A stretch of DNA of 64,000 bases from Rubrivivax sp. (GTDB lineage Bacteria; Pseudomonadota; Gammaproteobacteria; Burkholderiales; Burkholderiaceae_C), in assembly GCA_022842305.1 (NCBI GenBank), contig JALHPY010000009.1, forward strand, positions 1 through 64,000, in the 5' to 3' direction. Both the position numbers and the translations under genes were made by a program. Shown piece after piece: positions 32,678-41,386 of the stretch. The notes under the pieces are model-generated. The model was not told the origin of the DNA and made no database searches. It saw only the letters and a list, made by a program, of their open reading frames with translations. The stretch's first letter is position 1; every line of letters begins with the position of its first letter.

Positions 32678-33897
32678 CACCACGCTCCCTTGGCAGGGCT
32701 GGTCGCCACCTGGGGCGCCGGGAATGCCAGCCGCACACGCGTGCCGCCACCTTGTCGCGGGCCGATCTCCAGCGTGCCGCCCAGGCGGCGTGCGCGCTCG
32801 AGCATGACTTCCACACCGTAGTGCGAGCCGCCGCGGGCTGCGACAGCGGGCAGGCCGGCGCCGTCGTCCTCGACCACGATCTCGACACCGCCCGGTGGCG
32901 CCGCCGCCACCTGCAGCCACGCATGGCGGGCGCTGGCGTGGCGCGCGACGTTGCTCAGGGCTTCCTGCACGATGTGGAAGACCTGCGCTTCCTCGTCTGG
33001 CCCCAGCTTCAGATCCGGTATCCGGTTGATGAACTCCAGCCCGGCGCCGGTGCTGTCGCGGAATTGACGGGCACTGGCGTCCAGCGCGTGCACCAGGCCC
33101 TGCGGATCCATGGGCGAGCGAAAGTGCGTCAGGATGCCGCGCAGGCTGGCATGCGCCTGCGACACCGCGGCGCGCACGTCTCCGCAATACTGCAGCGCGC
33201 GGGCTTCCTGGTGCTGCACCAGGGCATCCTCGAGCAGCGGCATGCGCATCTTCACGAAGGCCAGCGACTGCGCCAGCGAATCGTGCACCTCGGCGGCCAT
33301 GCGCTGGCGCTCCTGGGTCAGCCGGGCCTGCAGCTTCTCGGCTTCGAGGCGCGCGTTGTTCAGCGCCAGACCGAGGATCTCGCCGACGGCCTTGAGCACC
33401 GCCAACACCTCCGGCCCCGGGGACGGGCTGCGCGCGTAGAAGAGGTTGTAGATGCCCAGCACGCGCCCGCGGTAGCGCAGGGGCACGGCCACCATGCACC
33501 GGAAATCGGCCCCCGCAGGCCCGGCGGGGCGCAGCCGCGCACAGCCCACGGCTTCGTTCGCCCAGGTCGGGGTTTCGCCCGACGCGGCCGCACCGCAGGC
33601 ACCACAGTGGGCCTGGACCGTTGCTTCGGCCCGCGCCATGTCGTCGGGCAGCCCGACGCTGCTGATCAGGTGCAACTGGTCACCGGTGCCCGACAACGCG
33701 CGCACGGCCCCGGCATCTGCGCCGGACATCTGCAACAAGGGCAGCAGGAAGCGCTTCAGCAACTCCGGCATGTTGCTCTCGGCCGCCAGGTCCGACGCCA
33801 ACTCGCCAAGGATGCGGGCTTCGGCATTGACGCTGGACAGAGAGGTCTCGACCTCGCATGTCATGTCGGAAACAGCATGGATCTTGGACTCGCACAT
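32677..33897 (-). CDS. NarX-type sensor histidine kinase with GAF domain
   Basis: A 406-residue soluble kinase: GAF-like domain (about residues 40-180), a HisKA_3 dimerisation helix with the phospho-His in RQRMAAEVHDSLAQS, and an ATPase domain (VQEALSNVARHAS, VVEDDGAGLP). No membrane spans, so it senses a cytoplasmic signal. The GAF domain carries clustered cysteines, VQAHCGACGAAAS, VGCARLR and FRCMVAV, which could bind a metal or respond to sulfur or redox state. I prefer the ATG at 33897 (MCESK); ATG 33936 would add 13 residues. Confidence 0.88.
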   Translation of the reverse strand: MCESKIHAVSDMTCEVETSLSSVNAEARILGELASDLAAESNMPELLKRFLLPLLQMSGADAGAVRALSGTGDQLHLISSVGLPDDMARAEATVQAHCGACGAAASGETPTWANEAVGCARLRPAGPAGADFRCMVAVPLRYRGRVLGIYNLFYARSPSPGPEVLAVLKAVGEILGLALNNARLEAEKLQARLTQERQRMAAEVHDSLAQSLAFVKMRMPLLEDALVQHQEARALQYCGDVRAAVSQAHASLRGILTHFRSPMDPQGLVHALDASARQFRDSTGAGLEFINRIPDLKLGPDEEAQVFHIVQEALSNVARHASARHAWLQVAAAPPGGVEIVVEDDGAGLPAVAARGGSHYGVEVMLERARRLGGTLEIGPRQGGGTRVRLAFPAPQVATSPAKGAW

Positions 33898-33952
33898 CGC
33901 ACCCGCTCGCGCCCAGCGGAATGCCGAGCATGGCATTTGACACCGCTGGCGG

Positions 33953-33995
33953 CCTGACCGGTATCGGGATCAGCGAGGATACCCAAGCAGGTGTG
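33953..33995 (-). promoter_or_regulatory. Weaker two-dyad module F before the kinase gene
   Basis: On the minus strand ACC-TGCTT-GGGTATCC is followed by ATCCCGATACCGGTCAGG; dyad centres are near 33987 and 33963.5, again 23.5 bp apart. The ends align with module B (GGG-TAT, then CCC-GTACCGGG). It lies about 56 bp before the kinase ATG, as expected for autoregulation. The match is degenerate and the call is tentative. Confidence 0.35.
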
Positions 33996-34070
33996 CGCTC
34001 TTCAAACAATTCCGTCACTCAGGGTAAGTACCGACCCCGTCGGATGCATTGCATTTCGCGTCTTCGCCGA

Positions 34071-34116
34071 TACCCCAAAAGGGCTATTCGCCGCCTGCCC
34101 CATCCCGGTAGTAGAC
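34071..34116 (+). promoter_or_regulatory. Two-dyad operator module E before sat
   Basis: TACCCCAAAAGGGCTATTC followed by CCCCATCCCGGTAGTAGAC; dyad centres near 34078 and 34103.5, 25.5 bp apart. The stretch GGGCTATTC-GCC is identical or near-identical to the one in module B (minus) and close to module C. It lies 125 bp before the sat ATG. The rest of 33898-34240 shows only module F and no gene. Confidence 0.65.
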
Positions 34117-34240
34117 GCCTGCAGCCGCATCTTGCCCAATGCGCCAGCACCACGCGCAGCACAGGGTCGCACGTCGGCCCGGAGCCCCATTGAGCGTCGT
34201 GCACCGTCCTCCATCGGCAGAAGCACAAGAAGGCCCATCG

Positions 34241-35446
34241 ATGAACAGCTTGGTCAGCCCGCACGGCAGCTCGGAATTGAAGCCGCTGCTGCTGTCGGGC
34301 CCCGCGCTCGAGCAGGAGCGCAGCCGCGCGCAGTCCCTGCCCCAGTGGCGGGTGAGTTCGCGTGAGCGCGGCGACATCATCATGATGGGCATCGGCGGCT
34401 TCACGCCGCTCGAAGGCTTCATGGGCCAGGACGACTGGCGCAGCGTCTGCGACACCCTGCACACCGCGGCGGGCCTGTTCTGGCCGATCCCGATCACGCT
34501 GTCGGCCGACGAAGCCTTCGCGTCGGCCATCGCACCCGGCGGCGAGATCGCGCTCGTCGACCCCGACGACGGCCACGTGCTGGCAACGATGCGCGTGACC
34601 GAGCAGTACGCCATCGACAAGGCGCATGAATGCGTCCGCGTCTTCCGCACCAACGACCCCGCGCACCCCGGCGTGCGCATGGTGATGGACCAGCCGGCGG
34701 TCAACCTTGCCGGGCCGGTGAAGGTGCTGTCGCAGGGCGGCTTCCCCGAGAAGTACGGCGACCTGTTCATGACGCCGGCGCAGACACGCACGCTGTTCGA
34801 GTCCTACGGCTGGACACGCATCGCCGCCTTCCAGACGCGCAACCCCATGCACCGCTCGCACGAGTACCTGGCCAAGGTGGCGATCGAGGTCTGCGACGGG
34901 GTGCTGGTGCACTCGCTGCTCGGCGCCTTGAAGCCAGGCGATATCCCGGCCGATGTGCGCACCCAGGCCATCGCCGCGCTGGCGAAGAACTACTTCGTGC
35001 CCTCGACGATCGTGCAGGCCGGCTATCCGCTGGACATGCGCTACGCCGGCCCGCGCGAAGCGTTGCTGCACGCCCTCTTTCGCCAGAACTACGGCTGTTC
35101 GCACCTGATCGTCGGCCGCGATCACGCCGGCGTCGGCAGCTACTACGGGCCGTTCGAGGCACACCAGATCTTCGACGAGATCCCGGAAGATGCGCTGCTG
35201 ACCAAGCCGCTGAAGATCGACGTGTCGTTCTGGTGCCACCGCTGCGGCGGCATGGCTTCGGCGCGCACCTGCCCGCACACCGATGCAGACCGCCTGCAGG
35301 TCTCGGGCACCCAGTTGCGCAAGTGGCTGTCCGAAGGCGCCGACGTTCCCCCGCAGTTCAGCCGGCCGGAAGTGGTTGAAATCCTCCGCGCCTATTACGC
35401 CGAGTTGGACGCAGCACCTGCCCCCGCGGCCGCTGCCCCGAGGTGA
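34241..35446 (+). CDS. sat: ATP sulfurylase
   Basis: A 401-residue dissimilatory-type sulfurylase that turns adenylylsulfate plus pyrophosphate into ATP and sulfate. Signatures [13 protein letters not shown] and [13 protein letters not shown] are intact, and four C-terminal cysteines ([15 protein letters not shown]) suggest a zinc site seen in this sat subgroup. ATG 34241 begins MNSLVSPHG. Together with aprMBA it forms the AMP-dependent sulfite oxidation route. Confidence 0.96.
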   Translation: MNSLVSPHGSSELKPLLLSGPALEQERSRAQSLPQWRVSSRERGDIIMMGIGGFTPLEGFMGQDDWRSVCDTLHTAAGLFWPIPITLSADEAFASAIAPGGEIALVDPDDGHVLATMRVTEQYAIDKAHECVRVFRTNDPAHPGVRMVMDQPAVNLAGPVKVLSQGGFPEKYGDLFMTPAQTRTLFESYGWTRIAAFQTRNPMHRSHEYLAKVAIEVCDGVLVHSLLGALKPGDIPADVRTQAIAALAKNYFVPSTIVQAGYPLDMRYAGPREALLHALFRQNYGCSHLIVGRDHAGVGSYYGPFEAHQIFDEIPEDALLTKPLKIDVSFWCHRCGGMASARTCPHTDADRLQVSGTQLRKWLSEGADVPPQFSRPEVVEILRAYYAELDAAPAPAAAAPR

Positions 35447-35450
35447 GCGC

Positions 35451-35987
35451 GTGCGCGTCTGCATCGTCTCCGACAGCCACGATCGCGCCGATGCACTGCG
35501 CCAGGCGGTGCGCGAAGCAAAGGCGCTGGGCGCCGAAGCCGTGCTGCATTGCGGCGACCTGATCGGCACCCAGACGCTCAAGCCTGCGCTGGCGCTGGGG
35601 CTGCCGGTGCACCTCATCCACGGCAACAACCTCGGCGACGCCCAGGCGCTGCATCGGCTGGCCGCAGCCAGCGAAGGACGGCTGCGCTACCACGGTGCCG
35701 ACGCCCGCATCGAACTCGCCGGCCGGCGGATCTTCCTTGTTCACCAGGACGACTACGGCCATGCGATGGCCTGCACCGGCCACTGGGATCTGGTGTGCTG
35801 CGGTCATTCGCACCGGGCCGAAGTACGCAGCGTCGCCAGTGTGGAGGGCCGCGCCACCTGGCTCGTCAACCCCGGCACGGTGGCCGGCCTGGCCGCGCCA
35901 TCCACGTGGGTGATGGGCGATCTGGCGGCCATGCGCTTCGAGTTGAAGGAACTGGAGGGCGAGCCTGCTTCGCCCCACCTGCAGTGA
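35451..35987 (+). CDS. YfcE/MJ0936-family metallophosphoesterase
   Basis: A 178-residue two-metal phosphodiesterase-like protein. Motifs VSDSHDRADA, LHCGDLIG, HGNNLGD and CCGHSHRAE give the usual metal ligands. It begins with GTG 35451, four bp after the sat stop. Its place between sat and aprM is unusual; it might hydrolyse a nucleotide by-product such as diadenosine or APS-derived material, but this is speculation. Confidence 0.8.
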   Translation: MRVCIVSDSHDRADALRQAVREAKALGAEAVLHCGDLIGTQTLKPALALGLPVHLIHGNNLGDAQALHRLAAASEGRLRYHGADARIELAGRRIFLVHQDDYGHAMACTGHWDLVCCGHSHRAEVRSVASVEGRATWLVNPGTVAGLAAPSTWVMGDLAAMRFELKELEGEPASPHLQ

Positions 35988-36006
35988 TTGAGCCGCGTGA
36001 TCGGCA

Positions 36007-36050
36007 GCGGGCCGAAACCCGCACCCCCGTGAAATGGCCGCAAGGCCGTG
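36007..36050 (+). other. Paired short hairpins before aprM
   Basis: GCGGG-CCGAAA-CCCGC (36007-36022) is followed by GGCC-GCAA-GGCC at about 36036-36047, the second having a GNRA tetraloop. They lie in the 94-bp gap after the phosphoesterase gene. They may stabilise or partly terminate the sat transcript and set sat versus apr ratios; weak evidence. Confidence 0.3.
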
Positions 36051-36081
36051 AAGAAAAACCGTTTCGAGGAGACCGCCCCCC

Positions 36082-36909
36082 ATGTTCGCCCTGAACCCGT
36101 TTGCCGCATTGAGCGGCGCATTGCCCCCGAATGCCATGCAGATCTACATCGCGCTGATGGCGCTGGCGGTGATCGCCGGCACGCTGCTCGACATGTCCCA
36201 CAAGGCCAGCGCGAAATACTTCTTCGCCAACTGGCGCAAGACGCGGGACAAGGGCACGCCGGTCGATGTGGCGTCGATCGCGGTCAAGACCGTCGTGGTG
36301 GATGTGCTCGCGTCGGGCGAGTTCTGCAACCAGCGGCGCCGCGTCGCCCACCTGCTCACGATGTACGGGTTCATCCTGTATCTGGTCACCACCGCGGTCA
36401 TGGTGTTCGCCTACCCGACGGCCGCGACACCGACGCCGGCCCTGGTGGCGCAGATCTGGTGGCTGGGCGGCCTGATGGTCCTGGCCGGTGGCTACTGGTT
36501 CTGGTTCTTCATCCGCGTCGACGTCGCGGCCGAAGGCGGCACGCCCTTGCGCCTGATGCGCGCCGATCTCTTCATCCTGTCGCTGCTTGCCAGCGTGACG
36601 CTCGGCCTCGTCTGGGCCGGCCTGCAGGCGCAGGGCAGCACGGCCTCCGTCATCTTCTTCGGCCTGTACATCGCCGCCACCACGGTGCTGTTCGGCGGCG
36701 TGTACTGGTCCAAGTTCGCGCACATGTTCTTCAAGCCCGCAGCGGCCTTCGAGAAGCGGGTCTCCAAGGCCAACGGCACGGCCGCCAACCTGCCCCTGCA
36801 GACACGGGACGACCCCGCAGAACAGGCACGGCACTCGATGGAACTGCTGCGGGATGCCCCCATGGACATGGGGCTTGGCATCAAGCGCGAAGCACCGCGC
36901 CACTACTAA
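36082..36909 (+). CDS. aprM: AprM, membrane anchor of APS reductase
   Basis: A 275-residue membrane protein with about six helices (MQIYIALMALAVIAGTLL, LLTMYGFILYLVTTAVMVF, WWLGGLMVLAGGYWFWFFI, VIFFGLYIAATTVLFGGVY). AprM replaces QmoABC in many sulfur oxidisers as the quinone-linking partner of AprBA. RBS GAGGAGACCGCCCCC precedes the ATG. Length is typical. Confidence 0.93.
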   Translation: MFALNPFAALSGALPPNAMQIYIALMALAVIAGTLLDMSHKASAKYFFANWRKTRDKGTPVDVASIAVKTVVVDVLASGEFCNQRRRVAHLLTMYGFILYLVTTAVMVFAYPTAATPTPALVAQIWWLGGLMVLAGGYWFWFFIRVDVAAEGGTPLRLMRADLFILSLLASVTLGLVWAGLQAQGSTASVIFFGLYIAATTVLFGGVYWSKFAHMFFKPAAAFEKRVSKANGTAANLPLQTRDDPAEQARHSMELLRDAPMDMGLGIKREAPRHY

Positions 36910-36955
36910 AAGACAGCCCGCACCTTTTCGGCACAACACAACAAGGAGCCAGTAC

Positions 36956-37435
36956 ATGCCTACCTTCGTCTACATGACGAGGTGCGACGGATGCGGACAT
37001 TGCGTCGACATCTGTCCCTCGGACATCATGCACATCGACAAGACCTATCGACGCGCCTACAACATCGAACCGAGCATGTGCTGGGAGTGCTTCTCCTGCG
37101 TCAAGGCTTGCCCGCAGCATGCGATCGATGTGCGTGGCTATGCCGACTTTGCACCGCTGGGCCACAGCGTTCGCGTCGACCGCGACGAACGCAAGGGCAC
37201 CATCGCCTGGCGGATCAAGTTCCGCAACGGGACGGAAAAGAATTTCCTGTCGCCCATCACCACCAAGCCCTGGGGACAGGCGATCCCGAAGCTGGCGGAG
37301 GTTCCCGCGCCCAGCAAGGAAATGCGCGACGGCGAGTTGCTCTACAACGAACCGAAATACATCCGCCTGGATGACGGCAGCCTGCGCACGCTTGCAGCCG
37401 CAGGTCTCAAGCTCAAGACGGGGGTTTGCTACTAA
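36956..37435 (+). CDS. aprB: APS reductase beta (ferredoxin) subunit
   Basis: A 159-residue iron-sulfur protein with two [4Fe-4S] motifs, CDGCGHCVDICP and CWECFSCVKACP, and the AprB tail. It passes electrons from AprA toward AprM. RBS AAGGAGCCAGTAC. Its TAA overlaps the aprA ATG (TAATG). Confidence 0.97.
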   Translation: MPTFVYMTRCDGCGHCVDICPSDIMHIDKTYRRAYNIEPSMCWECFSCVKACPQHAIDVRGYADFAPLGHSVRVDRDERKGTIAWRIKFRNGTEKNFLSPITTKPWGQAIPKLAEVPAPSKEMRDGELLYNEPKYIRLDDGSLRTLAAAGLKLKTGVCY

Positions 37436-39303
37436 TGGCTTACGAAACCATCATCGAAGACGGCATCGATATTCTTGTCGTCGGTGCGGGCCTTGGCGGC
37501 ACGGGTGCCGCCTGGGAGGCGAGATTCTGGGGTCAGGACAAGAAGATCGTCATTGCCGAGAAGGCCAACATCGATCGCTCGGGTGCGGTTGCACAGGGTC
37601 TGTACGCGATCAACTGCTACATGGGCACACGCTGGGGCGAAAACAACCCGGAGGACCATGTCCGTTACGCGCGCATCGACCTGATGGGCATGGTGCGCGA
37701 AGACCTGCTGTTCGACATGGCCCGCCACGTCGACTCCACGGTGCACCAGTTCGAGGAATGGGGCCTGCCCATCATGAAGGACGCCAAGACCGGGCGCTAC
37801 CTTCGTGAAGGCCGCTGGCAGATCATGATCCACGGCGAGTCCTACAAGCCCATCGTGGCCGAGGCCGCCAAGAAGTCGGCGGACAAGGTCTTCAACCGCA
37901 TCTGCGTCACCCATCTGCTGATGGACGACAGCAAGGAAAACCGGGTGGCCGGTGCCGTCGGGTTCAACGTCCGCACGGGCAACTATCACGTCTTCAAGTC
38001 CAAGACCGTGATCTGCGGCGCAGGTGGCGCCTCCAACATCTTCAAGCCACGCTCGGTGGGCGAAGGTTCCGGGCGGACCTGGTACGCACCCTGGTCGTCG
38101 GGGTCTGCCTACGGCCTGATGATCAATGCCGGCGCCAAGATGACGCAGATGGAAAACCGCATCGTGCTGGCGCGCTTCAAGGACGGCTATGGCCCGGTCG
38201 GCGCCTACTTCCTGCACCTGAAGACCTACACGCAGAACGGCGTGGGCGAAGAGTACGAATCCAAGTGGTTCCCCGAACTGCAGAAGATGGTGGGCAAGGA
38301 GTATCTCGACCCGGAAGCCTCACACCTGACGCATCGGCCCATCCCGACCTGCTTGCGCAACCACGCGTTGATCAACGAAGTCAATGCCGGTCGCGGCCCC
38401 ATTCACATGATCACCATGCGCGCCTTCCAGGATCCGCACCTGGAAGAGGTGGGTTGGGAGAACTTCCTCGGCATGACCGTCGGCCAGGCGGTTCTGTGGG
38501 CGGCAACCGATGTCGACCCGAAGAACGAGAACCCCGAACTCACGACATCCGAGCCCTACGTCATGGGCTCGCACGCCACCGGTTCGGGTGCCTGGTGCTC
38601 AGGCCCCGAGGACCTCTCCCCGCCCGAGTACTTCTGGGGCTACAACCGCATGACGACGATCGAAGGCCTGTTCGGCGCCGGTGACGCGGTGGGCGGCACG
38701 CCGCACGCCTTCTCGTCGGGGTCGTTCACCGAAGGCCGGCTCGCCGCGAAGGCCGCCTGCAAGTACATCGATGACGGCAAGGCCAAGGGCATCGTCGTTT
38801 CCGACGAGCAGATCAAGCGCCGTGGGGAAGAGATCTTCAAGCCCATGGAGCACTACAGGATCTACCGCAACGAGATCGTGGCGGGCGATGTCAACCCGCA
38901 CTACATCAATCCCAAGCAGGGCCTGGATCGCTTGCAGAAGCTGATGGACGAATATTGTGGCGGCGTGACCGTCAACTACATGACCAACGAGAAGCTCTTG
39001 AACATCGGTCTCAAGAAGCTCAAGATCATGGAGGAAGACCTCGAAAGCCTGGCCGCAAAGGACATCCACGAGTTGCTGCGCGCGTGGGAACTGAAGCACC
39101 GCCATCGCGCCGCCGAGTGCGTCACGCAGCACACGCTGTTCCGCAAGGAGACCCGTTGGCCGGGCTACTATTACCGCGGCGACGCCATGAAGGTGGACGA
39201 CAAGGACTGGCACGTGCTGACGGTTTCGCGCCGCGATCCGAAGAGCGGCGAATACACCATGGAGAAGGCGCCCTGCTATCACCTGGTGGCGGATGAGAAG
39301 TAG
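37435..39303 (+). CDS. aprA: APS reductase alpha (flavoprotein) subunit
   Basis: A 622-residue FAD subunit that couples sulfite and AMP to form adenylylsulfate in the oxidative direction. The FAD motif DILVVGAGLGGTGAAWEA is at the N-terminus; the stretch FGAGDAVGGTPHAFSSGSF holds the flavin-end motif. Start is ATG 37435 (MAYETIIEDG). Confidence 0.97.
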   Translation: MAYETIIEDGIDILVVGAGLGGTGAAWEARFWGQDKKIVIAEKANIDRSGAVAQGLYAINCYMGTRWGENNPEDHVRYARIDLMGMVREDLLFDMARHVDSTVHQFEEWGLPIMKDAKTGRYLREGRWQIMIHGESYKPIVAEAAKKSADKVFNRICVTHLLMDDSKENRVAGAVGFNVRTGNYHVFKSKTVICGAGGASNIFKPRSVGEGSGRTWYAPWSSGSAYGLMINAGAKMTQMENRIVLARFKDGYGPVGAYFLHLKTYTQNGVGEEYESKWFPELQKMVGKEYLDPEASHLTHRPIPTCLRNHALINEVNAGRGPIHMITMRAFQDPHLEEVGWENFLGMTVGQAVLWAATDVDPKNENPELTTSEPYVMGSHATGSGAWCSGPEDLSPPEYFWGYNRMTTIEGLFGAGDAVGGTPHAFSSGSFTEGRLAAKAACKYIDDGKAKGIVVSDEQIKRRGEEIFKPMEHYRIYRNEIVAGDVNPHYINPKQGLDRLQKLMDEYCGGVTVNYMTNEKLLNIGLKKLKIMEEDLESLAAKDIHELLRAWELKHRHRAAECVTQHTLFRKETRWPGYYYRGDAMKVDDKDWHVLTVSRRDPKSGEYTMEKAPCYHLVADEK

Positions 39304-39323
39304 CACGACCCCCGGGCACACGC

Positions 39324-39674
39324 GTGAACATCATTGAAAAGACCGACGAAGAGATCCTGGGCCTGGCCCATCCCCTGTGGAGCGACCTCCTCAAGTACTC
39401 GAACGAGGGCAAGTACGGGGAGTTCGCAAGGAACTTTTCCAGTTCCATGGCGCGGACGATCGATCAGGTGGTGGCGGGCCACCAGTTCGCGCACAGCGAA
39501 CTGGCGCGCAGCCTGTCCGACCAGATCGACCCGCTCGGCATCATCCGCCGGGGCGAGCACGTGACGGTCGTCTACCGCCAGCGCAGCACCAAGAAGCCCG
39601 GCGAATGGCTGGGCCGCCTGGTCCTGGGTTATGAGGACGGCAAGCTCCGGATCTTCGGCGCATCCATCTTCTGA
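39324..39674 (+). CDS. Unknown 116-residue protein downstream of aprA
   Basis: A soluble acidic protein (MNIIEKTDEEILGLAHPLW) with helices in the first half and a beta-rich end (EHVTVVYRQRSTKKPGEWLG, DGKLRIFGASIF), possibly a small NTF2-like fold. No cysteine or metal motif. It is 20 bp after aprA and 20 bp before the SlyD-like gene. I do not recognise it. Confidence 0.7.
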   Translation: MNIIEKTDEEILGLAHPLWSDLLKYSNEGKYGEFARNFSSSMARTIDQVVAGHQFAHSELARSLSDQIDPLGIIRRGEHVTVVYRQRSTKKPGEWLGRLVLGYEDGKLRIFGASIF

Positions 39675-39694
39675 TCACTGCGACGGCATCTGAA

Positions 39695-40204
39695 ATGAGC
39701 GAAGTCATCCGGCCCGGCAAGTTCGTAGAACTCACCTACAAGGTGACCGACAGGACGACGGGGCATGTCCTCACCACGGTCGATTTCCCGCTCGGCTACG
39801 TGCACGGACACAACGAGATCCTGGCCCCTTCGGTCCACATGCAGCTCGAGGGCAAGTCCGCAGGCGACGTCATCGAAGTGGCGATCGACGGCAGCCAGAT
39901 CTTCGGGCCCAGAGACGAGTCGCTGGTCTTCTCCGATGACATCGACAACGTCCCCGAGGAATACCGGCACGTCGGCACATCCATCCTGATGGAGAACGAC
40001 AAGGGTCAGACGCGCAGCTTCCTCGTGACGCACATGGACGACGAGAGACTGACGGTCGATGGCAACAACCCGCTTTGCGGCAGAGGCGTCGTCTTCACGC
40101 TGGCGATACTGACCGTGCGCGACGCGACCGATGTAGAGACCAGAGCGGGCGGGGCGATCCAGGCGGGTGCCGCTGTCGACCCCTCGCGTCTGAGACCTGT
40201 TTGA
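39695..40204 (+). CDS. SlyD-like FKBP-type peptidyl-prolyl isomerase
   Basis: A 169-residue protein with the FKBP/SlyD layout: GKFVELTYKVTDRTTG, GYVHGHNEILAPSV, then an inserted-flap region (GPRDESLVFSDDI) and ILTVRDAT. The His/Cys-rich metal tail of E. coli SlyD is absent. It may fold or assemble Apr proteins, inferred only from co-location. Confidence 0.72.
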   Translation: MSEVIRPGKFVELTYKVTDRTTGHVLTTVDFPLGYVHGHNEILAPSVHMQLEGKSAGDVIEVAIDGSQIFGPRDESLVFSDDIDNVPEEYRHVGTSILMENDKGQTRSFLVTHMDDERLTVDGNNPLCGRGVVFTLAILTVRDATDVETRAGGAIQAGAAVDPSRLRPV

Positions 40205-40239
40205 ACAGCTGCCACACATTGCGGCAAGAAAGGTGACCC

Positions 40240-40401
40240 ATGAGCGACCACAAGCCTCCCCCGACCAAGGTTCCCGATGGCGTCACGCCCTATGTGACGA
40301 CGCGTCAGATGCCGCCCAACGAGAAGGGCTTCGTCGGTTACGAAACGATCTGGAAACCCCTCCAGAAGGAAGCCCCGTACAAGACGCCCAAGCGGCCGTA
40401 G
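40240..40401 (+). CDS. 53-residue unknown protein of the apr cluster
   Basis: A short frame beginning MSDHKPPPTKVPDGV and ending YKTPKRP, with RBS AGGTGACCC close to its ATG. It is proline- and lysine-rich (KPPPTK, PLQKEAPYKTPKRP), with TTRQMPPNEKG and GYETIWKPL in the centre. It sits 35 bp after the SlyD-like gene. No known family; codon use resembles its neighbours, so I treat it as real. Confidence 0.5.
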   Translation: MSDHKPPPTKVPDGVTPYVTTRQMPPNEKGFVGYETIWKPLQKEAPYKTPKRP

Positions 40402-40572
40402 GCGTCACGCCGAGGCACGGGCGAGCCGATCCGGCGCACGCCTTCGCCGGGCTGCCGTGCACGCCTGCAGATCGCGCGCGACCTGCAGGCCCGGGCGCGG
40501 GAATATGCATATGAGCAAGTGTTCCAACCCGGCCGCTGGCCCGGTGCGAGAATCCACCCGAGAGGAAATGCC

Positions 40573-40962
40573 ATGGAACACCTGCATCCCACCAAAGCGT
40601 TCGAGGTCATCAAGGACAACGCGAATACGCTCTTGATCGACTGCCGTACCGAGGTCGAGTTCTTCTACGTGGGCCACCCGGTCGAAGCCATCAATATCGA
40701 GTGGAACACGGCGCCCGATTTCGAGACGAACCCGCACTTCGCCGACCAGGTGCTGCGCATGGCCGGTCGCAAGGACCGGCCCGTCATCCTGATCTGCCGC
40801 AGCGGCAAGCGCTCGGTGGACGCGGCGCTTGAACTCGAGAAGCACGGCTTCACCCAGGTCGCCAACGTGCTCGAAGGGTTCGAAGGCGAACTCGACTCCG
40901 AGCACCATCGCGGCAACCTTGGCGGCTGGCGCAAGCACGGCCTGCCCTGGCGCCAGGTCTAG
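40573..40962 (+). CDS. Rhodanese-like sulfurtransferase
   Basis: A 129-residue single-domain rhodanese. The catalytic cysteine loop is ICRSGKRS, and the N-terminal LLIDCRTEVEF is typical. No signal peptide, so it acts in the cytoplasm, where it could feed persulfide to TusA or DsrEFH. RBS GAGAGGAAATGCC. It is the last gene before the soe promoter region. Confidence 0.9.
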   Translation: MEHLHPTKAFEVIKDNANTLLIDCRTEVEFFYVGHPVEAINIEWNTAPDFETNPHFADQVLRMAGRKDRPVILICRSGKRSVDAALELEKHGFTQVANVLEGFEGELDSEHHRGNLGGWRKHGLPWRQV

Positions 40963-41386
40963 TCGGCGAGCGCTGACGCGGGCCGGGCGGCGCCTGGCCC
41001 TGGTCGGCGGGCACATCGCCAGGATGCTTGCGCCCTCAGCCGGCAGCTCGATCGGCGCGCAACCCCGGCATTGACCGCTGCGATCGCCGGCGGCGCAATG
41101 CCACGGCCACCGGGTTCGAGGCAAGCCATTGGTGCAGACACGCGTGTTCTCGCGACGCACCCTGTGACGTGCTGCGCGCGCCCCGCCGCGGCCACTCGGT
41201 CCGTCGTGCCCGCTGTCCACGGCGCGTACCCCTGACGGGTAGGTTGCGCTACGCCCATCCGGGAATGGACGCAAGCGCCGGCCCCGCGTTCAATCGCCCC
41301 ATGCGCCTGCCGGGACGTGTCAGTGGCCTTGCTCCTGCGCAAAGAAGAAGCCGCCTGACTGGCCGACACGACCTCAACAAAAGCCC
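40963..41386 (+). other. Intergenic region with the soe control module
   Basis: About 424 bp without a convincing gene. It contains module D at 41227-41270. A T-loop-like GGTTCGAG near 41113 is not part of a tRNA. No T-rich terminator is seen after the rhodanese gene; a GC-rich region at about 40980-41005 may pair weakly. Confidence 0.6.
41227..41270 (+). promoter_or_regulatory. Two-dyad operator module D before soeA
   Basis: TACCCCTGACGGGTAGG (centre 41234) and GCCCATCCGGGAATGGAC (centre 41258.5), 24.5 bp apart, the same spacing as module B. The end AATGGAC corresponds to TATGGAC in B and AATAGAC in C, perhaps the -10 region of an activator-dependent promoter. soeA starts 117 bp downstream. 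Confidence 0.65.

Noticed and set aside
36001-36081. Separate apr promoter with a two-dyad module
   Set aside because: The hairpins there lack the TACCC/GGG pattern and spacing, so sat and apr are more likely one transcript.
41108-41128. GGGTTCGAGGC resembling a tRNA T-loop followed by GCCA
   Set aside because: The bases around the loop do not form a five-pair T stem, and no acceptor, D or anticodon arm is found upstream.
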